Below, piece after piece: positions 17,758-27,309 of a stretch of DNA of 64,000 nt. Source of the stretch: Pseudobdellovibrionaceae bacterium (GTDB taxonomy: Bacteria > Bdellovibrionota > Bdellovibrionia > Bdellovibrionales > UBA1609); contig JACKAM010000001.1 of assembly GCA_020635075.1 (NCBI GenBank), forward strand, positions 1,612,001-1,676,000. Direction: 5' to 3'. A program made the position numbers and the translations under genes. Under the pieces are notes generated by a model. That model was not told where the DNA came from. It did no database searches and saw only the letters and a program-made list of their open reading frames with translations. Numbering within the stretch: the first letter of the stretch is position 1; each line of letters opens with the position of its first letter.

Positions 17758-19230
17758 ATGGTGCGTGTAAGTTCAACTAATATGAGGTTCAAGAATCTAA
17801 ATTGCGATTGGTATCACGGATCCTTGGTGTTGATTCTTTCGATTATGATAACCCTCACCTATGCAGTCTCCTCCTCAGCTCAAGAGGCAGAAGTGGTTCT
17901 CGACCTACCTCCAACCACCAGTCAGAACCAAGTCCAAGAGGACCCACTTTCAACCGAGGAAACACAGGAATCTTCTGAAAGTGAGGGAGATGAAGGGAGT
18001 GGGCCACAGTCAAAACCCATCGAGGAGCAAGCCCCCCCCATCGGCGCCGAAGGAGAACCTGATGGTGCGGAACAGGAGGCAACTCCGACAGAACCCTCCA
18101 TCGTAGAAACTCCCAAACAACAAAGTGGAGTCGAGTTTTTCCAGCCGGAATTGGGGGACACAAAAAGGAAGGACCGCAGCCGGATCATGATCACCGGCCA
18201 GGCCCCGCCCCAATCCCAGATCTTACTGGCCGATGATCAAATACTCTTTTTTACCGCCAACAATCAAATGGGGGACCTTCCCTTAGCGGAAGTCCTGGTG
18301 GGCTCAAGGCGGGTGACAGCGGGAGATAATGGTCTTTTTGAGTTAATTCTGGATCTGCCGCGAGAAAAAATACAAATTAACCTGAAGGTGAAAACTCCAG
18401 ACGGAGTCATTGCCACCTATCAGCTAAACTTGGAGGTTGGCCAAAAGGACGTGCTCATTAAAGGCCCAAAGGCCTTGAAACAGAGTCCACTGTACACAAA
18501 AAAGTACGGCATGTGGTTTGGTACGGGCTTTAACTTCCTTCAATACAAGCAGGCCAGTGGGGACATCAGTGCGGACCTGCAGTTTCAGACATTCAAAGGG
18601 CCATCCTTTTTTGGCAAGGGCTGGTGGAAGGTCAATGATCGGCTGGACGCGAGCTTCACCGCCAAGATGTCTCCTGGGGAAGTGACTTCTTCAAGCGATA
18701 TCCAAATTTCTGAAGGCAATTACAACTGGTTGATTTTTGCCCTAGAGGGGACCTACTATCCGAAAAAGTGGCGACAAAGATTTCTTGAGGATTACCCCGT
18801 CAAGTGGGGCGTTCGCTTTGGCATTCAGCACCATATCGTCCCGTTTATTTCGCGAACAGGCGCTTCCGTCACTGAGGCCGAGATTGCCACTAACACTCTC
18901 TCCATGTTCACCATTGGCGTGCAATCCAATCTGCAGTTGACGCCTAAGTGGATCTTTGAATGGTTTTTGCGCTACCAGTCTCCTTTGGCATCCGGCAGCA
19001 CCTTTGATATTCGCCCCGATTTTGCCTTTGACGGCTCATTGGGGCTCATTCATGTCATGAGAGGCTCATGGCGCATTGGTGGATTTTGGTATGGCCAGTG
19101 GCACGACTATTCTTTTACACACCGGGATCGCTATCTCGTGAACCAGAGCTCGCCCGACCCCATGATTGACGGACGGCAAAGCCTGTTCTTTTCCAATGTG
19201 GAAATCCGCCTCGGCTACGAGTTCAATTGA
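17758..19230 (+). CDS. Outer-membrane protein with acidic Pro/Glu-rich linker and C-terminal beta-barrel-like region
   Basis: A signal peptide is visible (core LVLILSIMITLTYA, cut near SSAQ). The mature N-terminal part (about 45-140) is a low-complexity linker rich in Glu, Pro, Gln and Ser. A middle segment contains ITGQAPPQSQILLADDQ, resembling a small Ig-like beta unit. The final 230 residues alternate polar and aromatic residues as in beta-barrels and end in 'RLGYEFN', near the C-terminal pattern read by the BAM machinery. No strong ribosome binding site distinguishes the starts: GTG 17692, ATG 17758 or ATG 17782. Its last 16 bp overlap the opposing ROK kinase gene. Confidence 0.7.
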   Translation: MVRVSSTNMRFKNLNCDWYHGSLVLILSIMITLTYAVSSSAQEAEVVLDLPPTTSQNQVQEDPLSTEETQESSESEGDEGSGPQSKPIEEQAPPIGAEGEPDGAEQEATPTEPSIVETPKQQSGVEFFQPELGDTKRKDRSRIMITGQAPPQSQILLADDQILFFTANNQMGDLPLAEVLVGSRRVTAGDNGLFELILDLPREKIQINLKVKTPDGVIATYQLNLEVGQKDVLIKGPKALKQSPLYTKKYGMWFGTGFNFLQYKQASGDISADLQFQTFKGPSFFGKGWWKVNDRLDASFTAKMSPGEVTSSSDIQISEGNYNWLIFALEGTYYPKKWRQRFLEDYPVKWGVRFGIQHHIVPFISRTGASVTEAEIATNTLSMFTIGVQSNLQLTPKWIFEWFLRYQSPLASGSTFDIRPDFAFDGSLGLIHVMRGSWRIGGFWYGQWHDYSFTHRDRYLVNQSSPDPMIDGRQSLFFSNVEIRLGYEFN

Positions 19231-20156
19231 TTGAGTCCGACATAGGCTCCACCGAGAAGGCCCGTCTCGGCGCCCAGCTGACTGAGTGAAATCTCGGGAA
19301 AAAGATCCACTCCCTGTCGCCGACGACTGAGCAGTTTCTCCAGTTGCGTTCTCGCACGATCCAAAAATAAGGAATGGGATTCACTAAATCCCCCGGAAAT
19401 CAAAATCCGCTCCGGCGAGAACAACACCACCAAGCTGGAGACCATGGCTGCGAAATAATCTGCGTATTCGTCAAATGCCTTGAGGGCTTTTTCATCCCCA
19501 AACTGAGCCCGTCTCACCAACTCTTCACCGGTCAGGCCACTCTCACCCCACAGTTGTGCGCATCGACGAGAGAAATTGCGTCCAGACAGGTAGGCTTCGG
19601 CACAACCGTAATTACCGCACCCACAAGGTGCAGTTTGGTCACCCTGATGCAAAAATACATGACCCACTTCCGGATGAAGCCCCCGCCCCGAACGCAGCAA
19701 CTCCCCATTGGCAATCACACCAACACCCAACCCTGTTCCCAATGTCATCATCACTGCATTATCACAACCTCGGGCACCGCCCAACCAGTGCTCGGCAAGG
19801 ACAGCGGCTGCTGCATCGTTTTCCAGTCCCACCGGGATGCCCATCTCTTGGCTTATGGGTTTTGTCAGCGGAACCACCCCCCAAGTCTCTCCGGGACCGT
19901 GTAAATTCGTCGGGTCCAACAAACAGCCCTGATGAGGATCCAATGGCCCCGCAGAGGCGATGCCGACGGCACTGATCGAGGAGGTTTTGGTCATCAACTG
20001 GCGACAAACCCGGATGACTTGTTGAACAAGTCCGCTGGGCCCCGCGTTCACCTCTACCGGTTCTCGACAACTCTCCAATACTTTGCCCTGTTCATCGATC
20101 ACCCCGGCCAGGAGTTTGGTTCCTCCTAAATCCACGCCAATGACTCTTTTTTCCAT
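19215..20156 (-). CDS. ROK-family sugar kinase (glucokinase-like)
   Basis: The 313-residue protein starts with the phosphate-binding DLGGTKLLAG and has the second ATP motif MTLGTGLGVGV. The ROK zinc-site pattern is present: HPEVGH followed by CGCGNYGCAE, so three cysteines and a histidine can bind zinc. It should phosphorylate glucose or a related hexose such as N-acetylglucosamine; the family cannot be split further by eye. I chose the ATG at 20156 because GGAAAGA is seven bases upstream, five codons after the first possible start. It is divergent from mmsA, and its 3' end overlaps the outer-membrane protein gene by 16 bp. Confidence 0.9.
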   Translation of the reverse strand: MEKRVIGVDLGGTKLLAGVIDEQGKVLESCREPVEVNAGPSGLVQQVIRVCRQLMTKTSSISAVGIASAGPLDPHQGCLLDPTNLHGPGETWGVVPLTKPISQEMGIPVGLENDAAAAVLAEHWLGGARGCDNAVMMTLGTGLGVGVIANGELLRSGRGLHPEVGHVFLHQGDQTAPCGCGNYGCAEAYLSGRNFSRRCAQLWGESGLTGEELVRRAQFGDEKALKAFDEYADYFAAMVSSLVVLFSPERILISGGFSESHSLFLDRARTQLEKLLSRRRQGVDLFPEISLSQLGAETGLLGGAYVGLNQLNS

Positions 20157-20252
20157 GATGTCTTTCCGCATACTTCAACCACCCATTGCCAGACTGTCCT
20201 TGAGTTGGGATGATAGGTCCTGACCCAGGGCTCACGCAAGAAGGGAGATCCG

Positions 20253-21731
20253 ATGAATCAGATTCAATTGCCTGACGGCCAGCTGGATTGCGGTAACTAC
20301 ATTGGCGGTGAGTGGCGCGTTGGATCAGGAGCGGCTCGCCAGGTCGTAAGCCCCTACACGGGACAGGTTGTAAGTGAGTTCAAGGAAAGCCCGGCCGATG
20401 ACGTTAACCGTGCCGTGGAAGGGGCCCAAGCAGGATTTCAACAATGGAGTGCCTTTCCTCTTAAGGAACGCTGTCAGGTCTTGTTTACTTGGCGACAGAT
20501 TCTTCTCCGCGACCTCAACTCCATTAGCCAAGTCGTGGCCCTAGAGAGCGGCAAAACCGTGGAAGAAGCCAAGGCCGGACTGCTCAAGGGAATAGAAGTC
20601 CTTGAATTCGCAACCGCCACACAGAACTTTGATTTGGGCGGACACATGGAGGTTTCTCGTGGAGTGACCTGTAACTACCAAAGGATTCCATTGGGTGTTG
20701 TTACCGGAATCACTCCATTTAACTTCCCGGCCATGGTGCCCATGTGGATGATCCCCATCGCCTTGGTGGGCGGAAATGCATTTTTGTGGAAACCCTCGGA
20801 CAAAACCCCACTCACTTCAACGCTTATTGCCAACACACTCGCAGAGGCTGGACTTCCCCCTGGAGCCCTGACCGTGATCCAAGGTGGCCAAGCAACTGTG
20901 CAAGCCATCATTGACCACAAACTGGTCCAAGCCGTGGGATTCGTCGGCTCAACTCCAGTGGCGCAAAGCATTTACCAAAGGGCTGCAAATAAAGGCAAAC
21001 GGGTCTTAGCTCTTGGCGGAGCCAAGAATCATATCATCCTACTTCCCGACGCCGATCCTGATGTCACCTATTCAGGTATTGCCGATAGCTTCACCGGGTG
21101 TGCCGGGCAGCGATGTATGGCAGCGAGCGTATTAGTGGCCGTTGGCGATTGCGAAGCATTGATCAAAGGAATTGTCGAGTCGGCAAAGGCAAAAAAGCTG
21201 GGGCTCAACATGGGTGCCATCATCAACTCTGCCTCGCGGGAACGATTGGTCGCTGCCATCACTCAGGCGGAGCAAGAAGGGGCACGCATTCTTCTCGATG
21301 GTCGGGATGCCACACCACCCATTGATTTTGCTGGCGGCTTTTGGCTTGGACCAACTGTCATCGACCTCGTTCGTCCTGGTTCCACTGCCGCCTGTGACGA
21401 GCTTTTTGGTCCCATCCTCAGTGTCATTCGGGTTGAAAACCTTAGTGAGGCCCTCGCCTTAGAAAATAGTAACCCCTATGGCAATGCTGCCAGTGTTTTC
21501 ACTCGCGATGGTGCCATGGCACAAAGAGTCTGTCAGCAGGCCCGAGCTGGAATGATCGGTGTGAATATTGGCGTGCCCGTGCCACGGGAGCCTTTCTCAT
21601 TCGGTGGAATTCAGGCTAGCAAATTTGGCCAGGGAGATATCACCGGCCCCAGTGGATTGGATTTCTGGACGGAACGAAAAAAGATCACTGTCAAATGGGG
21701 AGCCCAGTCTGATCATAACTGGATGAGCTAA
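20253..21731 (+). CDS. mmsA: CoA-acylating methylmalonate-semialdehyde dehydrogenase
   Basis: The 492-residue aldehyde dehydrogenase converts methylmalonate semialdehyde (or malonate semialdehyde) with CoA and NAD+ to propionyl-CoA (or acetyl-CoA). The cofactor region ITPFNFPAMVPMWM is at about 153-166. The motif GGAKNH (255-260) has Asn where other aldehyde dehydrogenases have the general-base Glu, which is diagnostic for this CoA-dependent branch. The catalytic cysteine is C288 in GCAGQRCMA. Length fits the family. The role is in valine, thymine or inositol breakdown. AGGGAGA lies upstream of the ATG. It is transcribed alone, ending in a shared hairpin. Confidence 0.93.
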   Translation: MNQIQLPDGQLDCGNYIGGEWRVGSGAARQVVSPYTGQVVSEFKESPADDVNRAVEGAQAGFQQWSAFPLKERCQVLFTWRQILLRDLNSISQVVALESGKTVEEAKAGLLKGIEVLEFATATQNFDLGGHMEVSRGVTCNYQRIPLGVVTGITPFNFPAMVPMWMIPIALVGGNAFLWKPSDKTPLTSTLIANTLAEAGLPPGALTVIQGGQATVQAIIDHKLVQAVGFVGSTPVAQSIYQRAANKGKRVLALGGAKNHIILLPDADPDVTYSGIADSFTGCAGQRCMAASVLVAVGDCEALIKGIVESAKAKKLGLNMGAIINSASRERLVAAITQAEQEGARILLDGRDATPPIDFAGGFWLGPTVIDLVRPGSTAACDELFGPILSVIRVENLSEALALENSNPYGNAASVFTRDGAMAQRVCQQARAGMIGVNIGVPVPREPFSFGGIQASKFGQGDITGPSGLDFWTERKKITVKWGAQSDHNWMS

Positions 21732-21763
21732 TCTAGCCTAGAATAGTCGCTTTCAGGCTAGAT
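21731..21763. terminator. Hairpin between converging genes
   Basis: The 9-bp perfect arms ATCTAGCCT (21731-21739) and AGGCTAGAT (21755-21763) overlap the stop of mmsA on one strand and the stop of the small gene at 21758 on the other. No strong T-run follows on either side, so terminator function is only likely. Confidence 0.45.
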
Positions 21764-22012
21764 CTTACTGCGGAGCTTGTCAGCAAGCTCCAAAGTTCTT
21801 TGTCGAGTTTGCCGAATATTGCCACTCGGTTGGTACACCACAATTCGGCGGATTTCATCGCAGAGCAATTGAACATCGGGAGAAGATGCGCCCAAGCCCT
21901 CCTCCAACCTCATGAGATAGAGACCGACCTTGCGCTTGAAGTCTCCATAATCGACCTCATTGAGGCCACTCGTATTATTGAGAAACTGCTCCACCAATTC
22001 CCGCTTATTCAC
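21758..22012 (-). CDS. Small conserved-looking hypothetical protein
   Basis: The 84-residue product is soluble, charged and mostly helical, with no signal peptide or cysteine pair. It begins MNKRELVEQF from a GTG at 22012, preceded by GAGG five bases upstream; a GTG two codons earlier is also possible. An overlapping frame on the other strand lacks a binding site and is rich in unlikely residues. The gene sits alone between mmsA and the pseudo-receiver gene. No family is recognised. Confidence 0.6.
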   Translation of the reverse strand: MNKRELVEQFLNNTSGLNEVDYGDFKRKVGLYLMRLEEGLGASSPDVQLLCDEIRRIVVYQPSGNIRQTRQRTLELADKLRSKI

Positions 22013-22219
22013 AACCACCTCAAATCAACAAAAGGACTATCCCCGACCAATATCCCCAATAGAATTACGTGATTCCCCCTGCTATGGCAATTGGATCCCT
22101 TACCAAAGGCCAATTTCAGGCGGGCCAATGCAATTTGCGTGGTTTTAGACCTCGACTCTTAAGAAAACCGCTAGATGTTAAACGCTCCGCCTCTATAATA
22201 TAGAACAAGGCAAATCAAT

Positions 22220-24721
22220 ATGGCCAACATCATCATTATCGAAGACGACACCAAAGTGGCCAATCAAATCCGCTCCTACTTTAAGGAATTGGATGAGAAC
22301 CACCGTCTCCGCTTCTTTGCAACCAGTGAAGACTTCCAGAACGTGTACCTAAAAGGAGATGACAGAGAGACTGGTTACCACCCTCTCTTCCGGTCTTACA
22401 ATGCCGTGCAAATGGACTGGCTCATCAAACAGAGCCTTCAGCCGAAGTCACCCTTTTCCGAGCCCGCTGCAAAGGTTCAGCTCAATTCCTCGGCAAAGCC
22501 CACAGCCTTTGACAATGAAACCACCCAGGCCGGCCATGCCTTTTCGCTGACCATGGATCAACTGAAAGAGTTAACTTCGATCAAGGATTTGCTCCCGGAG
22601 CCTTTTCACGCGGTTTGGGAATCCTTTCAGATGAATCTAAAGCCTGCCAAGGTCATTAGCACGGCCCTACCTTTCACCAACCCCAATGGCGACGTGTGGC
22701 TCCTCAAAATTTCAGGGCAACGAAACACCAAGGGTGGCATCGACATTGTCCTCCGCCACCAGCCTGACGTGTTTGAGCCGATCATGGAAACTGAGCGAAA
22801 AATTGCTGCAGCCAAGATAGCTCAGGAAGTCAAATCCGAAGACGAACCGGACGAACTGCAGCTCCTTAGCACCATCGACTTGTTGATTTTTAAGATTGGT
22901 AATGTCCAAGGTTCTCCAATGGAGTGGTTGACTAAAACAGCGGCCGCCATGAAAAAGCTGGGCTATCACCCTCCGGATTTTCGTACTCGCTTTGTGGCCA
23001 CAATCTACGAAGATCAGAATGTCAACAAACTGGATCTGATTCATTCCCAACTGGATGATCTGATTTATCTACCTATGGATCGCCTGATCTTTCTGCAAAA
23101 AATGGAAATCATACTCGGATTGCCGGCTATGACCCGCCCCTCGTTTTTGTTTATGCAGGAACAAAAGACACCCATTGAGATTTCCAAGATCACCAATATC
23201 GAAAGAATCTCTGAAGTCGGGATGGCCATTCGTAATCCGGTTCCTCTCAACCCGGGAGTCATATCGCGCTTCAAATTCCGCGTCCCGACCTCCCCCGATA
23301 CCATAATCACTCTGGCCCGCTCTCACTACAGCACCAACCACCCCGATCTACCCGATCAACAATTGGTTCACTTTCACTTTTTTGGCATGGATCGCGAGGA
23401 CAAGAAACGCATTTTTGGCTTCGCTAAAAAGGCCGAAGGCCATCGCGGATTAAAGGATGAGGACGACGGCAATTTTGAGTTTAGCGCCGACAACCTCTTT
23501 TTGACGGCCAGGGAGAAAGAGATCAAACACGTCATTGTGTTGGACGCCGACCCGGATTCAGCGGATTCAACAGCTGGTCTCTTACGCGAAGGAATTAACC
23601 AAATCAACGTGGTCACTGAGAACTCCTACTATCTGTTTCTGCGCAATTACCTGGGCCAGGTGGACGATCCTCCGGAGGGGAGTGAAAACGAAGGGGCTGG
23701 CTCAACTGATGCCAAGTCGGACGACCCCAGCGAAATCCGTCTGGCCACTCCTCACGATTTGCTGGGCGATTCGGTCTCGTGGGTGATTTCCGCCTCCAGC
23801 CAAAATCTTGTGGAACCCGTCACGGAGTTTGAAGAGGGGGATCTGATTCTGGGTCATGCCGCTGGCGAGCTTCTCGATCAAAACCTCAACTGGCGCAGGC
23901 TTTTTAAGGGCCTTGACAACGAAAACCTGTTGGATGAAACCCTAAAGCTGGTTCTATCCACCGAAAAAACCTACAAACGCAAGTTTGCCCTCACGGACTC
24001 AACCGATAGGCAGAAATGGGTACAAGTCGGCTTTGGTCTCCATGATCAAGATGAGCAAATTCTGATTGAGTTATCCACTCTCGAAGACGTGGCCTGGATG
24101 AAGGGGCAGGACACCAAACTGGAGAGACTTGACCTCTTGGTGGTCAGTGAAGATCTCGTCCCGGAAAATGTGGACTCCTGGCTTGAGGGTTTAAGGGGCC
24201 TGGCTGAAAAAAATGACCTGATTGGCGCTGGCGAGGAGCTTAAAGTTGTCGTCATGGCCGATAATGTTACCAAAAAGAGACTGCAGACTTATCGCCACTC
24301 CAAGATCTCTGGCCTCCACCTAAAACCGCACAATGTACGAGCCCTCCTTTTTGAGTGCTCCAACCATCTTCAGGCCCCCTTTACCAAACACAACTTCGAA
24401 AACCAACAGTGGTTGACCCCCAAGATTCATGCCCACATGACCAAAGAAGTCACTCTTGAGGGGCTCTCTGAGTTTGGCTCCACTCTCCAATCCCCGGCAG
24501 AGATTCAGCCCGGCACCGTGCTGTTTCTTCATGAGGACATTTTTGACAATGCGCCCAATCAGTGCCTGGCCGCCCGATTTTATCACAGCGAAGAAGTCCA
24601 GGGGCAAAAAGGAATTTTCACCTGTGCCTTTATCTACTATGGTATCACCGATGCTTTTTTGAAGTTTTGCCGCTCGTGGATTAAAAATAACTACGCGGCA
24701 AAAAAATCCAAAGAATCCTAA
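22220..24721 (+). CDS. Tandem split pseudo-receiver protein: (REC-N, PAS-like insert, REC-C, PilZ-like) x2
   Basis: The 833-residue cytoplasmic protein starts like a receiver domain (NIIIIEDDTKVANQIRSYF), but the rest of that receiver resumes only at about 218: STIDLLIFKIGN, then RFVATIYED (beta 4) and DDLIYLPMDR (beta 5). The gap holds a PAS-like segment (about 105-185). A PilZ-like segment follows (about 315-405; ERISEVG resembles a degraded DxSxxG). The order repeats: HVIVLDADPDSAD at 437-449, PAS-like 535-625, DLLVVSED and VVVMADNV and GLHLKPHNVRALL at 638-711, then a PilZ-like end at 730-833. The phosphorylated Asp is Lys225 in the first copy and Ser643 in the second. A TATAAT lies at 22194. 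Confidence 0.7.
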   Translation: MANIIIIEDDTKVANQIRSYFKELDENHRLRFFATSEDFQNVYLKGDDRETGYHPLFRSYNAVQMDWLIKQSLQPKSPFSEPAAKVQLNSSAKPTAFDNETTQAGHAFSLTMDQLKELTSIKDLLPEPFHAVWESFQMNLKPAKVISTALPFTNPNGDVWLLKISGQRNTKGGIDIVLRHQPDVFEPIMETERKIAAAKIAQEVKSEDEPDELQLLSTIDLLIFKIGNVQGSPMEWLTKTAAAMKKLGYHPPDFRTRFVATIYEDQNVNKLDLIHSQLDDLIYLPMDRLIFLQKMEIILGLPAMTRPSFLFMQEQKTPIEISKITNIERISEVGMAIRNPVPLNPGVISRFKFRVPTSPDTIITLARSHYSTNHPDLPDQQLVHFHFFGMDREDKKRIFGFAKKAEGHRGLKDEDDGNFEFSADNLFLTAREKEIKHVIVLDADPDSADSTAGLLREGINQINVVTENSYYLFLRNYLGQVDDPPEGSENEGAGSTDAKSDDPSEIRLATPHDLLGDSVSWVISASSQNLVEPVTEFEEGDLILGHAAGELLDQNLNWRRLFKGLDNENLLDETLKLVLSTEKTYKRKFALTDSTDRQKWVQVGFGLHDQDEQILIELSTLEDVAWMKGQDTKLERLDLLVVSEDLVPENVDSWLEGLRGLAEKNDLIGAGEELKVVVMADNVTKKRLQTYRHSKISGLHLKPHNVRALLFECSNHLQAPFTKHNFENQQWLTPKIHAHMTKEVTLEGLSEFGSTLQSPAEIQPGTVLFLHEDIFDNAPNQCLAARFYHSEEVQGQKGIFTCAFIYYGITDAFLKFCRSWIKNNYAAKKSKES

Positions 24722-24730
24722 GGTGGTCCT

Positions 24731-25204
24731 ATGACTCAATCCGGTTCCAGTTTGCAGATGACTTATGCCCCCAACAGCATTTGTTTCGGTTGCGGCCCGG
24801 CGAACGCAAAGGGACTAAAAATACAAAGCTTCCCCAATGGGCAGGAAGTTGTTGCCGAGTGGACTCCGGAATCCCACCATGAAGCCTTTCCTGGAATGCT
24901 TAATGGAGGCATTATCGGCTCCCTTCTAGATTGCCACAGCAATTGGACGGCAGCCTGGCATTTAATGAACAAGAACAACATGGAAGCTCCACCCTGCACT
25001 GTAACGGCGGACTATAGTATTCAACTTCTTCGCCCCACCCCCAGTGATCAATCGGTGCGCCTAGTTGCACGGATAGTGGAATCAAGTGATCGCAAAGCTG
25101 TTGTTGAAGCCGAGCTTTTTTCCGGTGAAGACCTCTGCGCCAAATGCCAGGGAACCTTTGTTGCCGTTAGGCCTGGCCATCCGGCCTATCATCGCTGGTC
25201 CTGA
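24731..25204 (+). CDS. PaaI-type hotdog-fold thioesterase
   Basis: The 157-residue protein has the hotdog thioesterase layout: an N-terminal SICFGCGPANAKGL motif common in one PaaI subgroup, then the helix-containing segment FPGMLNGGIIGSLLDCHSN (about 53-71), where a conserved Asn/Gly pair and Asp normally lie, and a long beta sheet. Such enzymes hydrolyse acyl-CoA or acyl-ACP thioesters in the cytoplasm. It starts 9 bp after the pseudo-receiver gene with AGGTGG upstream and is likely co-transcribed with it. Its final 38 bp overlap the 3' end of the opposing histidine kinase gene. Confidence 0.85.
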   Translation: MTQSGSSLQMTYAPNSICFGCGPANAKGLKIQSFPNGQEVVAEWTPESHHEAFPGMLNGGIIGSLLDCHSNWTAAWHLMNKNNMEAPPCTVTADYSIQLLRPTPSDQSVRLVARIVESSDRKAVVEAELFSGEDLCAKCQGTFVAVRPGHPAYHRWS

Positions 25205-26552
25205 TTGAGAATTTCATCACAAAGGTGGTGTGCTTTTGATCAGCGTCCAAGAAAAGCTGACCGCCAAAACCCTTCATAATGGCATCAGAAATACTAAGCC
25301 CCAAACCTGTTCCTTGCCCAATCTCTTTGGTGGTAAAGAAGGGATGCATGATTTTGTCCCGCAGTGAGGGATGAACCCCTCCCCCACTATCTGAAACCCG
25401 AACTTCCAGCCCACTCGCAAGAGCTTCCGCCCGGATCTTGATCCACCTGGGGCCTTGAGGATTTGCCTTTGCTTGGTGTTTCAGCTCATCGATGGAATTG
25501 CCCAAGAGGTTCAGCAATACCTGAGACATTTGCACCTCTCGAGCCTGGACGAAGAGATTTTGCGGAACCTCGACCAAGAGTTCGATATCATGGGCACGCA
25601 ACTTCTCCCGGCACACGTCTAGGGTCGTACTCACCACATCCCAAATGTTACAAGAAGTCACGTCATCTCGAGATCCATCCCGAGAGATCTCCTGAAGTCC
25701 TTTGACAATGGTAAAAACCCTTTGCACCGTGCGATCAATCGTTACGAAGGTTTCGTCGAGGATCTCCGAGGTCAGTTCCCCCCTGGATTTAAGAACCTTA
25801 CCACGATCTGAGAGACCTTGAAGAATGGTCAGTGGGTTATTGATTTCATGAGCAATACCCCCGGCCATTTCACCCAGGATGTTTAACTTTTGCGCTTGGA
25901 ATAGCTTTTGCCTCTCCTCCATCAGCTCCCTTTGGCCCTGATCAATTTTCTTTTTTGATCGGCGCAAAATACGAATATGCACCACACCTAGAAATCCAGC
26001 ACAGACGATGGCCGATAGGATGTGCACCGACTTTGCAATTGGCGCCAACACAGCTGGATCAGGTTCCGGTAGCCCCCCACCCCATGTCTGCAAAAAGGCA
26101 AGAAGACCCACACCCAGAAAAATAATGACCGTTACGGTGATTGTGCCAATAACGTTGGCCAACATGGCTGTCGCCAAAGGAGCGAGTCCCAACCATACAA
26201 TTACGGCCGCATTGATACCGCCGCTGTAATAACAGGTAACTAACATGGCTCCAATGGCCGTGGCGACGAACAAGGTAGCAGCCAAACTTACCAGGGAATA
26301 CCGCCAAACCAACACCACTGAAGTGGCGGCCCCAATTCCCAGAGCGTAGTTGGCCATGGAAATCGGTGAAGTCCAGCCAAATTGCTGACCCTCAAGATAA
26401 ATAGGAATCAAGTTGGTCAAGAGCCCGGCAAGGCACAAAAACAAAGTAAACTGGGCACGAATGTAGAGATCGTAATTGCGGTCAGGAGTCAGCTCATCAG
26501 GGATAAAGACATCCAGCCACCGAGAAATAATTGAACTGTCTTTTGACGCCAT
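25167..26552 (-). CDS. Membrane sensor histidine kinase (six-helix membrane domain)
   Basis: The 461-residue protein has about six hydrophobic helices (35-195) forming a membrane sensor without a sizeable periplasmic loop. A linker coiled coil (about 200-222) leads to the phosphoacceptor H235 in GGIAHEINNPL. The ATPase domain has the N box (NLLGNSIDEL), G1 (VSDSGGGVHP), F box (HPFFTTKE) and G2 (GTGLGLS), all intact. No response regulator is adjacent. A terminator at 26562-26600 separates it from the upstream Pro-rich protein gene, so it has its own promoter in a very short space or depends on read-through. Confidence 0.92.
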   Translation of the reverse strand: MASKDSSIISRWLDVFIPDELTPDRNYDLYIRAQFTLFLCLAGLLTNLIPIYLEGQQFGWTSPISMANYALGIGAATSVVLVWRYSLVSLAATLFVATAIGAMLVTCYYSGGINAAVIVWLGLAPLATAMLANVIGTITVTVIIFLGVGLLAFLQTWGGGLPEPDPAVLAPIAKSVHILSAIVCAGFLGVVHIRILRRSKKKIDQGQRELMEERQKLFQAQKLNILGEMAGGIAHEINNPLTILQGLSDRGKVLKSRGELTSEILDETFVTIDRTVQRVFTIVKGLQEISRDGSRDDVTSCNIWDVVSTTLDVCREKLRAHDIELLVEVPQNLFVQAREVQMSQVLLNLLGNSIDELKHQAKANPQGPRWIKIRAEALASGLEVRVSDSGGGVHPSLRDKIMHPFFTTKEIGQGTGLGLSISDAIMKGFGGQLFLDADQKHTTFVMKFSIRTSDDRPDGQA

Positions 26553-26561
26553 TATGTCGAT

Positions 26562-26600
26562 TCCAAAATAAAAAGGACCACTGTAAACAGCGGTCCTTTT
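26562..26600 (-). terminator. Intrinsic terminator of the Pro/Arg-rich protein gene
   Basis: On the minus strand AAAAGGACCGCTG, a 4-nt loop and CAGTGGTCCTTTT form a 13-bp stem with one mismatch, followed by TTTATTTT. It lies 25 bp after the stop at 26626 and just before the histidine kinase start at 26552. Confidence 0.85.
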
Positions 26601-26625
26601 GTTTCTATCTCATAGTGCCGGTCAA

Positions 26626-27081
26626 TTACAAGCGGTCACATCCCAAAGGATAGCAAACCCGATTGTAGCGATAGCACTCGTCCATGGCTCTGTCCTGAGT
26701 GGTGCTCGGGAAGAATCCATACTCGTGATAAGTATCCCCCCAGTCACTTTCGGCCCAGCAGATGTAATCGTAAATGGGCTGAGGACGACGTGGCGGAGGA
26801 TAAGGACGACGAGGCGGGCGAGGAGGCGGATTGGGCCGGCGCGGTGGACCTGGATAGCGCGGTGGACGCGGACGGCCGGGAACAATGTAGGTCGCTTCGA
26901 ACTCTCCACCCTCTGATCCCATCTTCGCTATAAATTCATCAAAGGCGCGCAGGTCTTCTAAAGACAGACCCTCTTCAGCCATTTCTGCCTCCAAGTCCGC
27001 AGCTGGAGTGAGAATCACTTCCCCCTGGGCCATCAGGCCAGTGGTCAACAGACCAACTAATATGAGCTTAAATCCCTTCAC
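26626..27081 (-). CDS. Small secreted protein with Pro/Arg-rich tract
   Basis: The 151-residue product has a signal peptide (MKGFKLILVGLL, cut near AQG). An acidic helical stretch follows (about 28-62), then a 35-residue tract of Pro, Arg and Tyr (about 68-103) built of 'RPPRRPxPPPR' units. The C-terminal part has four cysteines (CWAE, ECYR, CYPL, CDR) that could form two disulfides. The Pro-rich stretch could bind cell wall, polyanion or membrane surfaces. An intrinsic terminator follows. No family is recognised. Confidence 0.7.
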   Translation of the reverse strand: MKGFKLILVGLLTTGLMAQGEVILTPAADLEAEMAEEGLSLEDLRAFDEFIAKMGSEGGEFEATYIVPGRPRPPRYPGPPRRPNPPPRPPRRPYPPPRRPQPIYDYICWAESDWGDTYHEYGFFPSTTQDRAMDECYRYNRVCYPLGCDRL

Positions 27082-27309
27082 AGAACCCCCCTATGAAACT
27101 GTTTTAGGTCGCAGAATCGACATTTTTTGCGTCTGAACTCTTATAGCTCCGACTAAAAGCGATTCATAAATCTAGAAAGGGAATTGATGATTTTACCCCC
27201 CGCACCAACAACCAATTTGAGTTGGCGTAACGACGCAAGAGGACTATCTGAAAAAAATACTGAAAGAGGGCATCATCCATAATCACGCCTTATGGGTTTT
27301 AGAATTGTC

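Noticed and set aside
21800..22072. 90-codon plus-strand frame between mmsA and the pseudo-receiver gene
   Set aside because: It lacks a ribosome binding site and covers the better supported minus-strand gene at 21758-22012.
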